A stretch of DNA of 64,000 nucleotides from Axinella damicornis (lineage: Eukaryota > Porifera > Demospongiae > Axinellida > Axinellidae). Positions 47,501-58,500 of the stretch are shown one piece after another. Position numbers and translations under genes: made by a program. The DNA lies in contig OZ007516.1 in NCBI GenBank assembly GCA_963931865.1, forward strand, positions 5,863,897 through 5,927,896. Direction: 5' to 3'. Each line of letters opens with the position of its first letter. Position 1 is the stretch's first letter. The notes beneath the pieces are model-generated. The model was not told the DNA's origin. It was given only the letters and a program-made list of their open reading frames with translations, and ran no database searches.

Positions 47501-48296
47501 GCACAGATTGACAGAGCACAGCACAATCTCAGGCCACGGAATATCTATCACACACAAAGTACACACAGCACAGAAACAGCCATTCGTGATAGACCGTATC
47601 TAGAGTATCTACCGGTATACAGGCCCTAGCCCAAACCCTAACCTGTATAAATCAGGGTTGCTGAAGCAGCCTAGCAGGAATGTCACACGTGGCATATGGA
47701 CCTTATACACATGATGTCGTCCCCGTGAAGCTACATGTCATGTAGGGAGGGACATGGGGTGCACGGGCAACATTTCTGCATGCATTGTTCATGCAGACTA
47801 ATTGGTCCTCACTTGGCATGGTTGGATATTCTGGAATAGCTGCAGTTGTTGGCTCAGAGTGTATGGTCATACCTTAAAGTGGGAATGGGGGGGGGATAAC
47901 ATTGTAACAGGAGTACATATAGGTAGTAATACGAATACGGGGATAAGTTGTGGCAAGGTATGAGAAAACTATAGTTGTGTAGCTAACTGGCCGGATTTGA
48001 TTACACAATACTCCTCATCCAGTCATACATTCTAGCCCCATCTGTTAGCTAGCTATGAAAATTTTCAACTCAAAACTGTTTCTTATTTCTTTTAAAACAT
48101 TTTTCATATACGTATACGGGGTCTGTGGTAAATATTATCTCAGGCAAAGGTACAAAACAAGGCAACTTGCAACTATGACATCTAGTAGTACATGTACATG
48201 ATACGAAGTTAGCGCGTGAGTGTCGCAACCGGCCGTAGGTGTTGATTACTATCACTTACCGACTCGAGCCGTCAGGAGCAGATACAAAAATATCAT
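42757..48296 (-). CDS. LU (Ly6/uPAR)-domain type I membrane protein
   Basis: Three exons join in phase to 280 aa: 48296-48260 (signal peptide, MIFLYLLLTARV, after a GCCGCC Kozak), 44484-43915 and 42992-42757. Residues 26-87 are one three-finger domain with eight cysteines, including GCAKTC and the closing CCGISLCN signature. A stalk at about 130-190 is built of 10-residue repeats (LPSAVPPTVA) encoded by six 30-bp units. A Ser/Thr-rich segment follows, then a transmembrane helix (about 246-273) and a seven-residue tail. The protein should sit on the cell surface. LU domains act as receptors, ligands or inhibitors; the partner is unknown. The pyrimidine tract of exon 2 is a (CT)n microsatellite. 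The 3.8-kb first intron is full of transposons. Joining exon 1 across that intron rests on phase and on the need for a signal peptide. Confidence 0.75.
43987..44166. repeat. Coding 30-bp minisatellite, six units
   Basis: The unit caaccgtgggaggaactgcg plus gagggaagcg repeats six times with single-base changes. Read on the minus strand in the LU gene it encodes (L/P)PSAVPP(T/S)VA. The unit length is a multiple of three, so copy-number change preserves the frame. Confidence 0.9.
44489..44536. repeat. (GA)n / (CT)n microsatellite
   Basis: About 23 GA units on the plus strand become the CT polypyrimidine tract directly preceding the LU exon 2 acceptor at 44485. Confidence 0.9.
45198..45360 (-). 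other. Possible exon inside a foldback element
   Basis: A minus-strand frame reads GCRVTNVKIPSYDAIFPVEQ ... GTIWSFTPCI ... FCFEPGYVLQ and ends at a GTAGGA donor. The spacing of Cys and the aromatic WSF.PC recall lumenal mannose-6-phosphate-receptor-homology domains, but only weakly. I found no partner exon with matching phase. It may be captured cargo of the element at 44990-46285. Confidence 0.25.
45472..46152. mobile_element. 681-bp foldback element, TAGTCTC subtype, nested
   Basis: TAGTCTCGTTCCCAGACCG at the left; GGTCTGGGACCGAGACTA at the right. A perfect 9-bp duplication, atatgaggc, lies at 45463-45471 and 46153-46161. Its first 150 bp (cttaaactccgccagaat, gatcgtagaacaag, tcaatgacgta) and last 50 bp match the element at 57573-58262, while the middles differ. 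Confidence 0.88.
46538..47118. mobile_element. 581-bp foldback element with about 70-bp inverted arms
   Basis: TAGCCTCGTGCCCAGACCCT and its continuation cgaaacgcggaaagagggtc...gaaatgtcgctcagaac are inverted at the right end (gttctgagcgacatttc at 46586, its complement at 47061). A perfect 9-bp duplication, gcctgagcc, lies at 46529-46537 and 47119-47127. The interior holds a short ATG frame (MDTTGLSKSELK) ending at a GTAAGC donor near 46787. Confidence 0.88.
47128..47219. mobile_element. Foldback MITE adjoining the previous element
   Basis: TAGCCTCGTTCCCAGGCC...GGCCTGGGAACGT with the inner TTGCTTGCAGTATGC stem. It starts exactly at the end of the right target duplication of the 46538-47118 element; its own right terminus is clipped. 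Confidence 0.7.
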
Positions 48297-48917
48297 GGCG
48301 GCTGCTTCTGCGCATCTATATCTGCAAGGAAAAGCCATAATACACGTCACGTTTACGTTGCTTCGCATTACCAGCAAACCCCAGATTTTTAGTACAAGAA
48401 GCTGTGCGTTTTAAACGCACACACTACTCTACAGATGGACAAGACAGTACAAACTTACAGACGATTTTCGCTCTCGCTAGCGCTAAGTCTTTGATTCTGC
48501 ATGATCGTGGCTCAACTCAAACTCGTAGTTGATCTGGGAACGAGACACGAACATTTACAGCCCCACCCACTTACCTTGGTGTGCATCAATTAGACGTATC
48601 GTGCACGCAGTGCAGGTCGAGCTGGTGAGTTGCTGCTGCCATAGATCTATGCTGCTGCATGCATAGATGTATCTAATACCTGTGGTGTTAGCGAGGCAAA
48701 TAAACATTCAGCAACCTACTAGCTAGGACCACACCACAGATTCCCACGCTTACCATATAATCTCGCAGGCTAGACGTTCACAGGCTAAAAGAACGTCTGG
48801 TCGCTCACTAGATATTTATGCCCCCTGCATAAGCGGCCATCCTAAGTTTGGCGTATGAGACTAAAGACATGTTTTTGTGGACATCGTTAGAATAGACACT
48901 TCTGGCGATGTCCACAA
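48297..48917. promoter_or_regulatory. Upstream region of the LU gene and start of the HBDH duplication unit
   Basis: The divergent region between the LU start codon (minus) and HBDH copy 1. From about 48530 it is homologous to 54520-54940 upstream of copy 2 (shared: ccccacccactta, ggtgtgcatcaattag, ggcaaataaa, agctagga, accatataatct, gtctggtcgctca). This marks the left edge of the tandem duplication. A hairpin (gtggacatcg / cgatgtccac) lies at about 48874-48918. Confidence 0.55.
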
Positions 48918-49953
48918 AAATAAAGTGGTTATTGGTCTGGCAGGGAGTAGGGTGATGGGTTAGGGCACCAGGTCGCAGTTACCAAATTGCCAGACGCAAT
49001 GCCAGTTTAGTTGGTTGGTTGTTTCTCCCCTCAGGCAAAAAAGTACTTGGAGTGGCAATTTGGTACTTGCAGGGATTCTAGCCCTTTATGCCGTCAAAAC
49101 CGCCTCCCTATCCCCCCTAGGCCCTCTCCCTACCTCCATTTCAGCTCTGTGCACGGGCGCTGCACCACAGGCGTCCTCTTGGTGGACGTGGGCACCCGCA
49201 GCCCACTCGCTGCCTGTACCTTCAAGTGATTCGACCCAGCAAAGTGTTTTCTGACGTGATATACGCTCAGTGATGAGAGATCTGCCCCACAACTGCAGAG
49301 CTTCTTGGTAGGAGGACGTGCTTCTTCCATGGCCTCAGATCGTCAACACGTTCGTCAACCTTCATTGCACGTGTCCATTACTCGTGCACTTCCATATTAC
49401 TTGGACCGTATACCTCCGTATACTACGTACACGTCATTATGACATCATGGTTGGTTGTTGGTTCACAGGTCAAGGCAAAAAGGGGATTGCGTCTGGCAAT
49501 TTGGTAACTGTGGCCCCGTGGGTTAGGGTATATTAGGGCCAAGTGTGGTACTGAATGTGAAGACTTGCCCGTTACCTATACTTAGTGCTACTCACGTGAC
49601 CCTCAACGAATCAGACGCCTCAGAATCGATCACATGACAGAGCATTAAATCACTTAATGCACACTTTAGTGTGCATTATCTAGATAATGCGCACTTTTCA
49701 AAGATCAAAGGCTGTCTCGGGTCAGTGAGTTGCACTAAGTAGTTTAGATACCAGTTTGCACGGGTTTTAGTGCACTCGGGCAATCTAGTTAACGGTCTCG
49801 GGCGGATAATGCACTCGCCTTCGGCTCGTGCATTATCTCGCCTTCGACCGTTAACTAGATTGCCCCCGTGCACTAAAACCCGTAATGCACTACAAAGTGG
49901 TATCTAAATATTACTTAAAGTATGAAAATCCTGCCGGACCAATATCCACATTA
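48918..49953. mobile_element. Composite inverted-repeat insertion upstream of HBDH1
   Basis: The outer ends gtggttattggtctggcagg and cctgccggaccaatatccac belong to the GTGGATATTGG family. An inner inverted pair, gttaccaaattgccagacgc (48980) and gcgtctggcaatttggtaac (49489), lies within, and a copy of the long-hairpin repeat fills 49586-49918. The matching region upstream of HBDH2 (54940-55085) lacks all of it, so it arrived after the duplication. Confidence 0.7.
49220..49330 (-). other. Exon-like segment with Cys/His motif inside the composite element
   Basis: The minus-strand frame MEEARPPTKKLCSCGADLSS continues LSVYHVRKHFAGSNHLK and stops exactly at a GTACAG donor (49219). The spacing C-x-C-x(12)-H-x3-H resembles a zinc-binding knuckle. 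No downstream exon was identified. It is either captured host sequence or a relic of an element gene. Confidence 0.35.
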
Positions 49954-50343
49954 TTATTGCCACCATGCTCAAATTGGGCATGGCAGCATTAATGTTTTAT
50001 CTTAATTCCCTGTTGGTGTCATGATTGTCAAACAAAGCGAGAACAGATTTGCGAGCTAGATGTCCTTATAGTCACAAGCGAACAGCACTAACAACACAAC
50101 CAGTTCTTTTTGATCACCAACATCGTAAAAGCGGTTGTATTGCCTTTAGAAGCTGAATTTCAGGATGTGTCAATCCTCTGGTTCCCTCAACCATTACAGG
50201 CGAAGCTGGTCCTGTGAGCCCTGAGCCTACACCGTGACCCTGCGTGTGTTGCCTTACACAGTCATACATTCAAAATCTGGAGCTTTGGAATTACGAGGAA
50301 GGAGCGCAATTACAGTGTCTGTACTACTGCAACCTCATTCAAG

Positions 50344-51043
50344 ATGGTCCGAAAGGTGGCTCTCATCACAGGTTCCACTAGTGGGATTGGTCGAGGGACT
50401 GCCAATGTACTGGCCAGCAAGGGATATGACATTGTCGTGAATGGGTTTGGCAGTCCAGAGGTCATTGAGGCAGTTGTAAAGGAGTGTCAGAGTCGGGGGG
50501 CAGGGCGGGTGGAATACCACGGTGCTGATCTCTCTAAACCGGACCAGATTGGAGAGATGTTTAGGTTCACATTGGAGAAATTTGGACACAGTCCTGACAT
50601 CCTTGTCAACAATGCTGGTAAGAGACTTCAATTGCTAACAGAGGACTACATAGTGGTTGTGAACTCGGCCTTTGTTGTGATAATATCTAGTAGCTGCTAC
50701 CTTTTTATGCCATGGTAATTATATTGTTCTCAGGATTCTTCTGCAGAAACATGCCCCCCTCCTACTCCCTATTCCTACCCCTCCTCCCCTCCTCCCTTCC
50801 TCTCTCCTCCTCCCCTCCTCTTCTCCTCCTCCCCCTCCCCTCCTCCCCTCCTCCCTCCTACCCTTCTCCCTCCTCCCCTCCTCTCCTCCTCCTCCTCCCA
50901 TCCTCTCCGGCCTAGGTGTGCAGCATGTTGCTCCCATAGACGAGTTTCCTGCTGACAAGTGGGATCAACTGATTGCAATCAATCTCACTGCTGCGTTCCA
51001 CACCATGAAACTAGCTGTCCCTGGAATGAAAGAAAGAGGTATA

Positions 51044-51076
<33 letters not shown>

Positions 51077-51245
51077 CAATGCCCAGGAAGGCCTAAGGTA
51101 TTTTCCATACTGCACTGCAATGAATTGAGACAGGGAACAAGGTCAGAAAGAACACTTGTCTGGAAATGACATTTTGTGTGCACTGCTGAGACATGTACTA
51201 CCGACCATCCAAGCAGTCTCAGCAGTAGCCCCATTCTCATTTGTT

Positions 51246-51285
<40 letters not shown>

Positions 51286-54200
51286 CAAATCAAATATGTG
51301 TACAACCACGAAAGGCCTAAGGTATTTTCCATACTGCACTGTAATGAATTGAGATGGGGAACTTTTCAACAAGGCTAGAAAGAACAATCTGGAAATGACA
51401 TTTGTGACCATTCAGACAGTCTCAGCAGTTAGCCCCATTCTCATTTTCATCTTGAGCTTTTGTACCGAGTACTTGTTGTCTTGTGTGCTGCATACTAGAC
51501 CAAGGGACTTGGGATGAGCCTTTCTCGTTAGCTTGGTAGAAGCATAGACAAAGATAGACTGTGAGTAACCTAGTCTGTATGCGCATGTTTGTGCACCACT
51601 TTAATCACAATTTGCACTACCCCCTCTGATCCTCTCTCATGATATGATCATCTATGATATCAATACACTTCTTTGTTATCGGGTTGGAGGGAGGGAGGGA
51701 GGAAAGGAGAAGAAGAGGGATTGGGTCCAGAAATTCAGGTCTGCCCAGTTCCCAATGAAGGAGGCATAGCAGCCAATTGTATACAGTGATCATCCTGCTT
51801 TTCACGTAGCAGATGAGTAGGTGTCCAATGTTAGAGGCCAAGTTCCTTATGTCTTGGTCTTCCTGTTTTATTTTTCTCACCACTCCATGAAACATTTGAG
51901 GGTTGGATGTTTGCGAACAGCAGCTCCTACTAGGTGAGTGTCTGCCTCCCAATCACCCAATGCAGGGTGGGGCAGAATTGTCAACATCTCATCTTCTCAT
52001 GGGCTGGTGGCCTCACCCAACAAGGGTGCCTACGTGGCCAGCAAGTTTGGTCTCACTGGACTCACCAAGGTAGGCACTAGCCACTCCCCATCACAGACTG
52101 TGTTGATGGTGATATGGAAGTCTGATAATGTACGTAAGCAACTGGTTTGAGTGCAACATCTTCAATCACTACGTGGGCCACATTCAATTTTGCTTGCTCC
52201 AAAGCAACTCAGGTGCACTAAGGCAAGTCCACATCATATCAAAACCTTGCGGTGTTGCTCCAAAAGATGGCCCTAGATCCACTAGTATATTATGCAGTGT
52301 CTGTTCAGATGAGTAGCCCTACAAGTGCAGATGGTCGAAATGACGTGTAAACCTATCATTGGTTCTTAAATGGTTACCAAGGCTGGTAGCAAACAAGTTT
52401 TATGAAGTATGCATGTGCTGATACACCACCTGCTTTTAACCAGGAGCGCATAATGCACGTCCTTATGCACTCTTGTTATATGGTAATAATTGTGACCATA
52501 CAATTTGGTTGCTTGCCTACTCTCAGGTGGTTGCCCTGGAAACAGCAGGCACAGGAGTCACCTGTAATGCAATTTGTCCAGGATTTGTGCTCACCCCACG
52601 TAAGTTACAACGTACAACCAACTTGCACACTGATATCGCTAAGGGTGTGATGCCAAACGAACTGTTTCATTCCAGTACACAGCTGGCTAGCCTCGTACCC
52701 AGGCCCTCCGCGTTTCGCGTGTGGGCCTGGGAACGATGCTAACAGCTGGCATGGATTTAGTATGTCAGCAGCAGCTGTAAAGGGATCAAGCCTAATAGAA
52801 CGTAGTAGCTATGGCTACGTCAAAACTTCCTATGGCTACACTTCTAGCAATCTGCACTACTACATGTACACATGAAATCTTATGTAGCCTCTAGCCTCGT
52901 TCCCAGGCCGCGAGTCCTGGGCCTGGGAACGAGGCTAATGTTGCCTCCAACCACTTTCTAGTGTTTAACACAGCACTTCTGTGGGGACATGGAAAACCGG
53001 ATGAGGCACAGTGCTGCCTAACGTATAGGAACATCTTCCTACAGCTGAACTCCAGAAATGTATAGTGCAGGACAGCAGATACTCTGGGAATAAGGATATT
53101 CCCCCCCCCCCCCAAGCTTTTTTGTCTTCTCAAACCCTTTCTCCATGCAGTGATCATGCCGCAGGTGGAAGCCATTGTTGAGAAGAGAGGAATCAGCTTT
53201 GAGGATGCCAAGGTATACTGTATACATGCATGGGGCACAGCGTCATGAGATCAACACGGCCATGACACACTACTTGTAATCAAATACGTAACTCATTCCC
53301 AGGCTGTGTCGGACACTGGGAACAAGGCTAGTAACTAGCCGGCATTTTCTCCTCTCATCTTGAAATACTTTCTCTTCCACCATGACTCCAGAGTGTACTT
53401 GCAGGAGAGAAACAACCTTCAAAGCAATTTGTTATGCCAGAAGAGGTAACTGCCTAGCCCCGTGGCCAGGGTTTTCACCCACGTTTGTTGCTTGCAGTAC
53501 TAACACAGGGAAGGCCTGCAAGCGACAAATGCTGGGGTGAGAAGACCTACATACGAGGCTAGTAGTTGTCATGGCAATGTGTTAGTCACATATTATGTGA
53601 CCCTCTTGGGTATGTTCATATGCCATAACTGGAAACCATTTTCTACCAATTGCGGCACATTTTGACATGTCAATTAAGCCAAATATGGTAGAAACAGCAC
53701 TGCTGTTCTGTAGGGTGACTGATATCCCATTTCTGCTCAAATTATATGCCAGCTAATTATAAGTACTATGCTAGGTATCTTGGGCTAGGAAGGAGATATG
53801 AATAATTTGCACCATTGTGGTGAGCTAAGTACTATGTTAGGTATCTTTAGTCTCGTTCCCAGACCCCGAACGCGCACGCGCGGGTGCGCGTTCGGGGTCT
53901 GGGAACGAGACTAAGGTATCTTGGGCTAGGAAGGAGATATGAAGCTTAGATTTGCGCCATTGTGATCAGCATGAATATGGATATGCGTCTTAGAGTGTAG
54001 CCTCATTCCTGGGAACAGAGCGCGCGCCTGGGAACGAGGCTACTTAGAATGCTGCTCATTTCAAATAATGCAGGGCTGACAACCAAAGTGGGCTAACCCA
54101 CAATTGAGTTCCCTGACTGTTGAATTGTGTATCAGGAATAGCTGACCAGGCCTAAGAAAGACTCTGACATGTGGTAATCATATCCTTCAAATCCACTACA

Positions 54201-54294
54201 GATTGGCGCCATGGTAGCATATCTCTGTTCCGATGATGCCAGACAAGTGACTGGGTCATCACTGTCCATAGACGGAGGATGGACTGCCCAGTAA
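50344..54294 (+). CDS. 3-hydroxybutyrate dehydrogenase, bacterial-type SDR (copy 1)
   Basis: Seven exons: 50344-50617, 50916-51038, 51966-52069, 52527-52599, 53151-53212, 53392-53445 and 54202-54294, 260 aa. This is a short-chain dehydrogenase that should interconvert (R)-3-hydroxybutyrate and acetoacetate with NAD(H). TGSTSGIG (residues 9-16) is the cofactor loop, NNAG follows at 88-91, and Ser142-Tyr155-Lys159 are catalytic. The substrate-pocket residues known from Pseudomonas HBDH fall at the same numbers: Gln94, His144, Lys152, Gln196, Trp257; position 187 is Phe instead of Trp. The C-terminus IDGGWTAQ is typical. The protein is unlike vertebrate BDH1 and BDH2 and closest to bacterial enzymes, but it carries six spliceosomal introns. 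The start ATGGTCCGAAAGG lies where copy 2 has an extra 175 bp, so the initiation site differs between copies. No mitochondrial targeting peptide is seen. Confidence 0.93.
50755..50912. repeat. CTCCTCCC repeat before HBDH1 exon 2
   Basis: About 155 bp of CT-rich repeats end at the acceptor cctag (50915). The same intron of copy 2 carries a shorter version at about 56005-56095, so the tract pre-dates the duplication and has changed length. Confidence 0.85.
51040..51400. repeat. Duplicated block with two poly(C) runs in HBDH1 intron 2
   Basis: C runs at about 51044-51072 and 51249-51281 are each followed by caatgca and then aaggcctaaggtattttcca and gcactg(c/t)aatgaattgaga. A segment of about 200 bp has duplicated in tandem with its homopolymer. 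Copy 2 has a single version without the C run (56238-56300). Confidence 0.75.
52688..52741. mobile_element. Foldback MITE in HBDH1 intron 4
   Basis: TAGCCTCGTACCCAGGCCC...GGGCCTGGGAACGATGCTA; a perfect 9-bp duplication, acagctggc, lies at 52679-52687 and 52742-52750. Confidence 0.9.
52892..52937. mobile_element. Foldback MITE in HBDH1 intron 4 with empty site in copy 2
   Basis: A 46-bp hairpin, TAGCCTCGTTCCCAGGCC / GGCCTGGGAACGAGGCTA. The flanks tgtagcctc and tgttgcctc are near-duplicates. HBDH2 has the uninterrupted sequence tatgtggcctccaaccac at about 57379-57396. Confidence 0.88.
53455..53561. mobile_element. Foldback MITE, long form, HBDH1 intron 6
   Basis: tagccccgtggccaggg at the left and a decayed right end, cctacatacgaggcta, with the inner GTTGCTTGCAGTA / CTGCAAGCGACAA stem. 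A related copy starts at the same intronic position in HBDH2 (59235), so this insertion may pre-date the duplication. Confidence 0.6.
53848..53913. mobile_element. Foldback MITE, TAGTCTC subtype, near-perfect
   Basis: A 66-bp hairpin whose arms continue past the terminal 18 bp through cccgaacgcgcac and its complement. A perfect 9-bp duplication, aggtatctt, lies at 53839-53847 and 53914-53922. HBDH1 intron 6. Confidence 0.93.
53998..54042. mobile_element. Foldback MITE, asymmetric short form
   Basis: TAGCCTCATTCCTGGGAAC...CCTGGGAACGAGGCTA. The flanks cttagagtg and cttagaatg form a 9-bp duplication with one mismatch. HBDH1 intron 6. Confidence 0.8.
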
Positions 54295-55535
54295 TATATA
54301 GTGCAATATGATCAGTTGTGAACATTGGGTGACACCTTGACTGTACATGAAATTCAAAATTTAGGCTACAACCAGAGGCCCGGGATTGCGCTCCGATCGC
54401 GTACGTCCGCTTCAATTCGCTCGCTGCGGCTCGCTGGGCACATGGAGGCCTGGGAACGAGCTGGAACGAGGCTACTCATCCCAGCGTTTGTCGCAGGCTG
54501 ATGCAGCGCGAGACTATTATGATCTGGGACACTTACTAGCCCCACCCACTTACGATGGTGTGCATCAATTAGAAGCTTGATGCACGTGCATGCAGAGCTA
54601 GTCTCGTTCCCAGACCCCGAACGCACACGCGTGCGCGTTCTGGGTCTGGGAATGAGACTAATGCAGAGCTAGCTAAGGCTATACAGGGATAGCCTGCCTG
54701 CATGCTCAATCGATCAGTGCAGTGCCGGTGAGTTGCTGTCTTCCATGTGTCTTCTCATGCTGCACTGAATCGTAAAAAATATTGCATAGCAGAAATATTT
54801 GTGATGTTAGCAAGGCAAATAAATATTCAGCAACCTTACTAGCTAGGACTACAGCACAAGTTTCCAACTGAGCATACCATATAATCTTGCAGTGGGTTCT
54901 CAGGTGAAAAGAATGTCTGGTCGCTCAACAGATGTGTTTCAAGGGGGTGACGCTCCCATAGATGCCGTAGTCAGAGCTGCGAACAGGGTCAAGAAATCTT
55001 GACCATCATTTTTGCTGCTTGACCACTTGACCGCATCACAATAATACTCTTGACCGTTTGACTGTGCTGCATTTTAGCCTTGGAGAACTGTCCTTTACAG
55101 TTGCAAGCGAACGGCACAAACAACACAACCACATCTTGCATCGTAGAAGCGGCTGTATTGCCTTTAAAAGCTGACTCTCAGGATGTGTCAATCCTCTGGT
55201 TCCCTCAACTATCACTGGGGAAGCTGGTCCTGTGAACCCTTGAGTCTACACCGCTGAAATATGACCCTGTGTGTTGCCTTACACAGTCATACATTCTAGA
55301 GCTAAAGCTATGGAATTACATTTTTCATGAGGAAGGAATGCAATTACAGTGTCTGTACCACCGCAACCTTGTCCAAGATAGATGATAGACCAGGGAAGAC
55401 AGCTACACTAATCGCATATGTATTTTCTCCACACCCGTACCCCCACACACATACACCCATACTCACACAATTGTGACCTCACACTATAATAGTGTGTGTG
55501 GAGCTGTGGACTACTGAACTACCACTGGAGTCACC
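54295..55535. other. Intergenic spacer between HBDH copies
   Basis: Copy 2's duplicated upstream sequence starts near 54520. A near-perfect TAGTCTC foldback MITE (54599-54660) with 9-bp duplications atgcagagc (54590-54598, 54661-54669) sits inside it. From 55085 to 55380 it parallels 50040-50343 (shared ggatgtgtcaatcctctggt, gaagctggtcctgtga, gttgccttacacagtcatac). A decayed foldback remnant lies at 54370-54475. Confidence 0.7.
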
Positions 55536-58500
55536 ATGGCAACCAGCAGTGACCGAAAGGTGGCTCTCATCACAGGTTCCACTAGTGGGATTGGACTAGA
55601 GACTGCGAAGGTACTGGCCAGCAAGGGATATGACATTGTCGTGAATGGGTTTGGCAGTCCAGAGGTCATTGAGGCAGTTGTAAAGGAGTGTCAGAGTCGG
55701 GGGGCAGGGCGGGTGGAATACCACGGCGCTGATCTCTCTAAACCGGACCAGATTGGAGAGATGTTTAGGTTCATATTGGAGAGATTTGGACACAGTCCGG
55801 ATGTCCTTGTCAACAATGCTGGTAAGAGAATTCTGAATGCTAAATTGTATACATTGGTAACAGAGGACTACATATAGGTGCATGTACGGGCCATGGCCCC
55901 ACCCATGAGAACAGTAAAGTGTTTGTGAACTCAGATGATAATGTCTAGCTGCTACATTTATGCCATGATCAATAGCAATCATTCTCAGGATATCGATTCT
56001 GCAGAAACACTTCCCTCCTCCTCCTCCCTTCCTCCTCCTCTCCTCCCTCCGCTTCTCCCTTCCTCCGCTTCTCCCTTCCTTCCCTTCTCCCCTCCCGTCC
56101 CCTGTTTCCACTAGGTATTTGGCATGTTGCTCCCTTGGAGCAGTATTCTGCTGACAAGTGGGACCAAATAATTGCAATCAATCTCACTGCTGCATTCCAC
56201 ACCATGAAACTAGCCGTCCCTGGAATGAAAGAAAGAGGTATCTCCCCCCGCAAATAAAATGTGTGTACAACCAGAAGGTATTTTCCATACTGCATATCTG
56301 GAAATGATATTTTGTGAACATGCACTGCTGAGACACGCACTGCCAACCATCCTAGCAGTCTCAGCAGTATATAGCCCCATTCTCATCTTGAGCTTTTGTT
56401 TGTATTGTTCAGACTGAGAGTTCTTGCTTTCTTGTGTGTTCAAGGGAAGGCCTAGGATCTGGGACGAGGCTTTCTCAGTATAGCTTAGTGGTGAAAGTAT
56501 TGACAAAGGTAGACTACGTAGCCTTAGTCTGTATTCACATTTTGTGCTTTCCGATTTGGCTTACGTCTTTCTATGCACTCCATGAAACATCTGAGGGTTG
56601 GACTTGGATGTTTGTGAACAGCAGCTTCTATTAGGTGAATGACTGCCTCCCAATCACCCAATGCAGGGTGGGGCAGAATTGTCAACATCTCCTCTTCCCT
56701 TGGGCTGGTGGCCAGAACCGGCCTGGCTGCCTATGTGGCCAGCAAGTTTGGTCTCACTGGACTCACCAAGGTAGGAGATATTGCACTATGCCCACTGCCA
56801 CTTCCCGTCACAGATTGTGTTGCTATAATATATGAAGATCAGATAATGTCCATTTGAGTGCAGTAATTGACCTAATGTAATCACTGTGCAGGTCACATTC
56901 AATTTTGCTTGCTCCAAAAGCAACTCAGGTGCATTGAGGCAAGTCCACTTTACCAAAACCTTGAGGTGCAGTGAAAACTGCATGACCATGTTTGGAGGGT
57001 TGGCTGCAAAAGGTGACCCTAAGTCCACCACAGGGTATAGTATAGGGCAGTTTCTGTTCAGGTGAGAAGACACTTCTTTGGCACAGGGCTTATTATTACC
57101 AAGGCTAGTACCAAACTCCTCATATATATTGTTGTGCTGATACACTTAACCAGTACAAATGTGACCATGCATCGGTTGGTTGTATACTCTCAGGTGGTTG
57201 CCCTGGAAACAGCAGGCACAGGAGTCACCTGTAACGCAATTTGTCCAGGAATGGTGCTCACCCCACGTAAGTTACAACAGTGAATGTGTGAACCGTAAGT
57301 GTGTCACGTACAAATGCCTAGAAATTAAGAGGGTTCTAAAACCTATACTTCTGGCCATCTGCACTACTAGGAAGATTTTATGTGGCCTCCAACCACCGGA
57401 TGGGGTAACTAGCTCGCAAAAGGTATCCTCGTTCCCAGGCCCCATACGAAAAATCGGAATGGGGCCTGGGAACGAGGCTACGCAAAAGGATAGTTTGCCT
57501 ATAGGAACATCTTCACACAGCTGAACTATGCAGAACTTCTGAATCGTAGTGCAGGACAGCAGTAGTCTCGTTCCCAGATCTTTCATCCAGCGCGTATATT
57601 GCTTCCAGTATAACGCTTGGATGAACGGTCTGGTAGATATAGTGCACATTCCTTAAACTCCGCCAGAATTCTGGCGGCTCCAAACTGATCGTAGAACAAG
57701 TAATAATCTCAATGACGTAGACTAATAAGTATAGTCTTGGTACCGGACTCCCTACCCATAGGAGGATGGGGAGTCTGGTACAGTTGAAATTTGCAGTCTG
57801 TGGAATTTCAGAGACATGAATCTGGTTGGTTGAAAGCTATTAGGTTGTGGCACTTCACAGGTTGCTTAGTGCAGAGCACCTTCCGGGAGGGAGGGGGGCG
57901 GCGTTATTCTTACAAACCTACCCTATTATTCGCATCCTATTCTGACTGACAAAAAATCTATAATACCATTCCTCAGAAGTAGGCCTGCAGTAGCAGCCGT
58001 AGAGCTACTCGTGTTTGCTCTCCCAGATGCTTCTTCAGAGTCGGAGTACACAATTTCAACACCACCACTACTCTTCTCCACCATGTTGGCTACATTTCTA
58101 TTTCTGTTTTGATCTCAGATCCCCCCTCCCCCTTCTGAGGTGCGGTACCCTAACCCATCGCCTACTTCCTGCCGGACCAATAACCACTTTGATATCTAAA
58201 AATGATCCCCGCTGGGGTTGGTTGGGTTATAGATAACAAGGTTGAGTCTCGGACCGAGACTAGGACAGCAGATACTCTAGGAGCAAGGAATACCCCCCTC
58301 CCCAAAATAAATGCCCGTCTTTTGTTGTCTTCTCGAACCCTTTCTCCATGCAGCGACCATGTCGCAGGTGGAAGCCATTGCTGAGAAGAGAGGAATCAGC
58401 TTTGAGGATGCCAAGGTATACTGTATACATGCATGAGGCACAGCATCAAGTAGCCTCGGTCCCAGGCTCTCTCCTCAAAAAACGGTGGGAGGAGAGAGCC

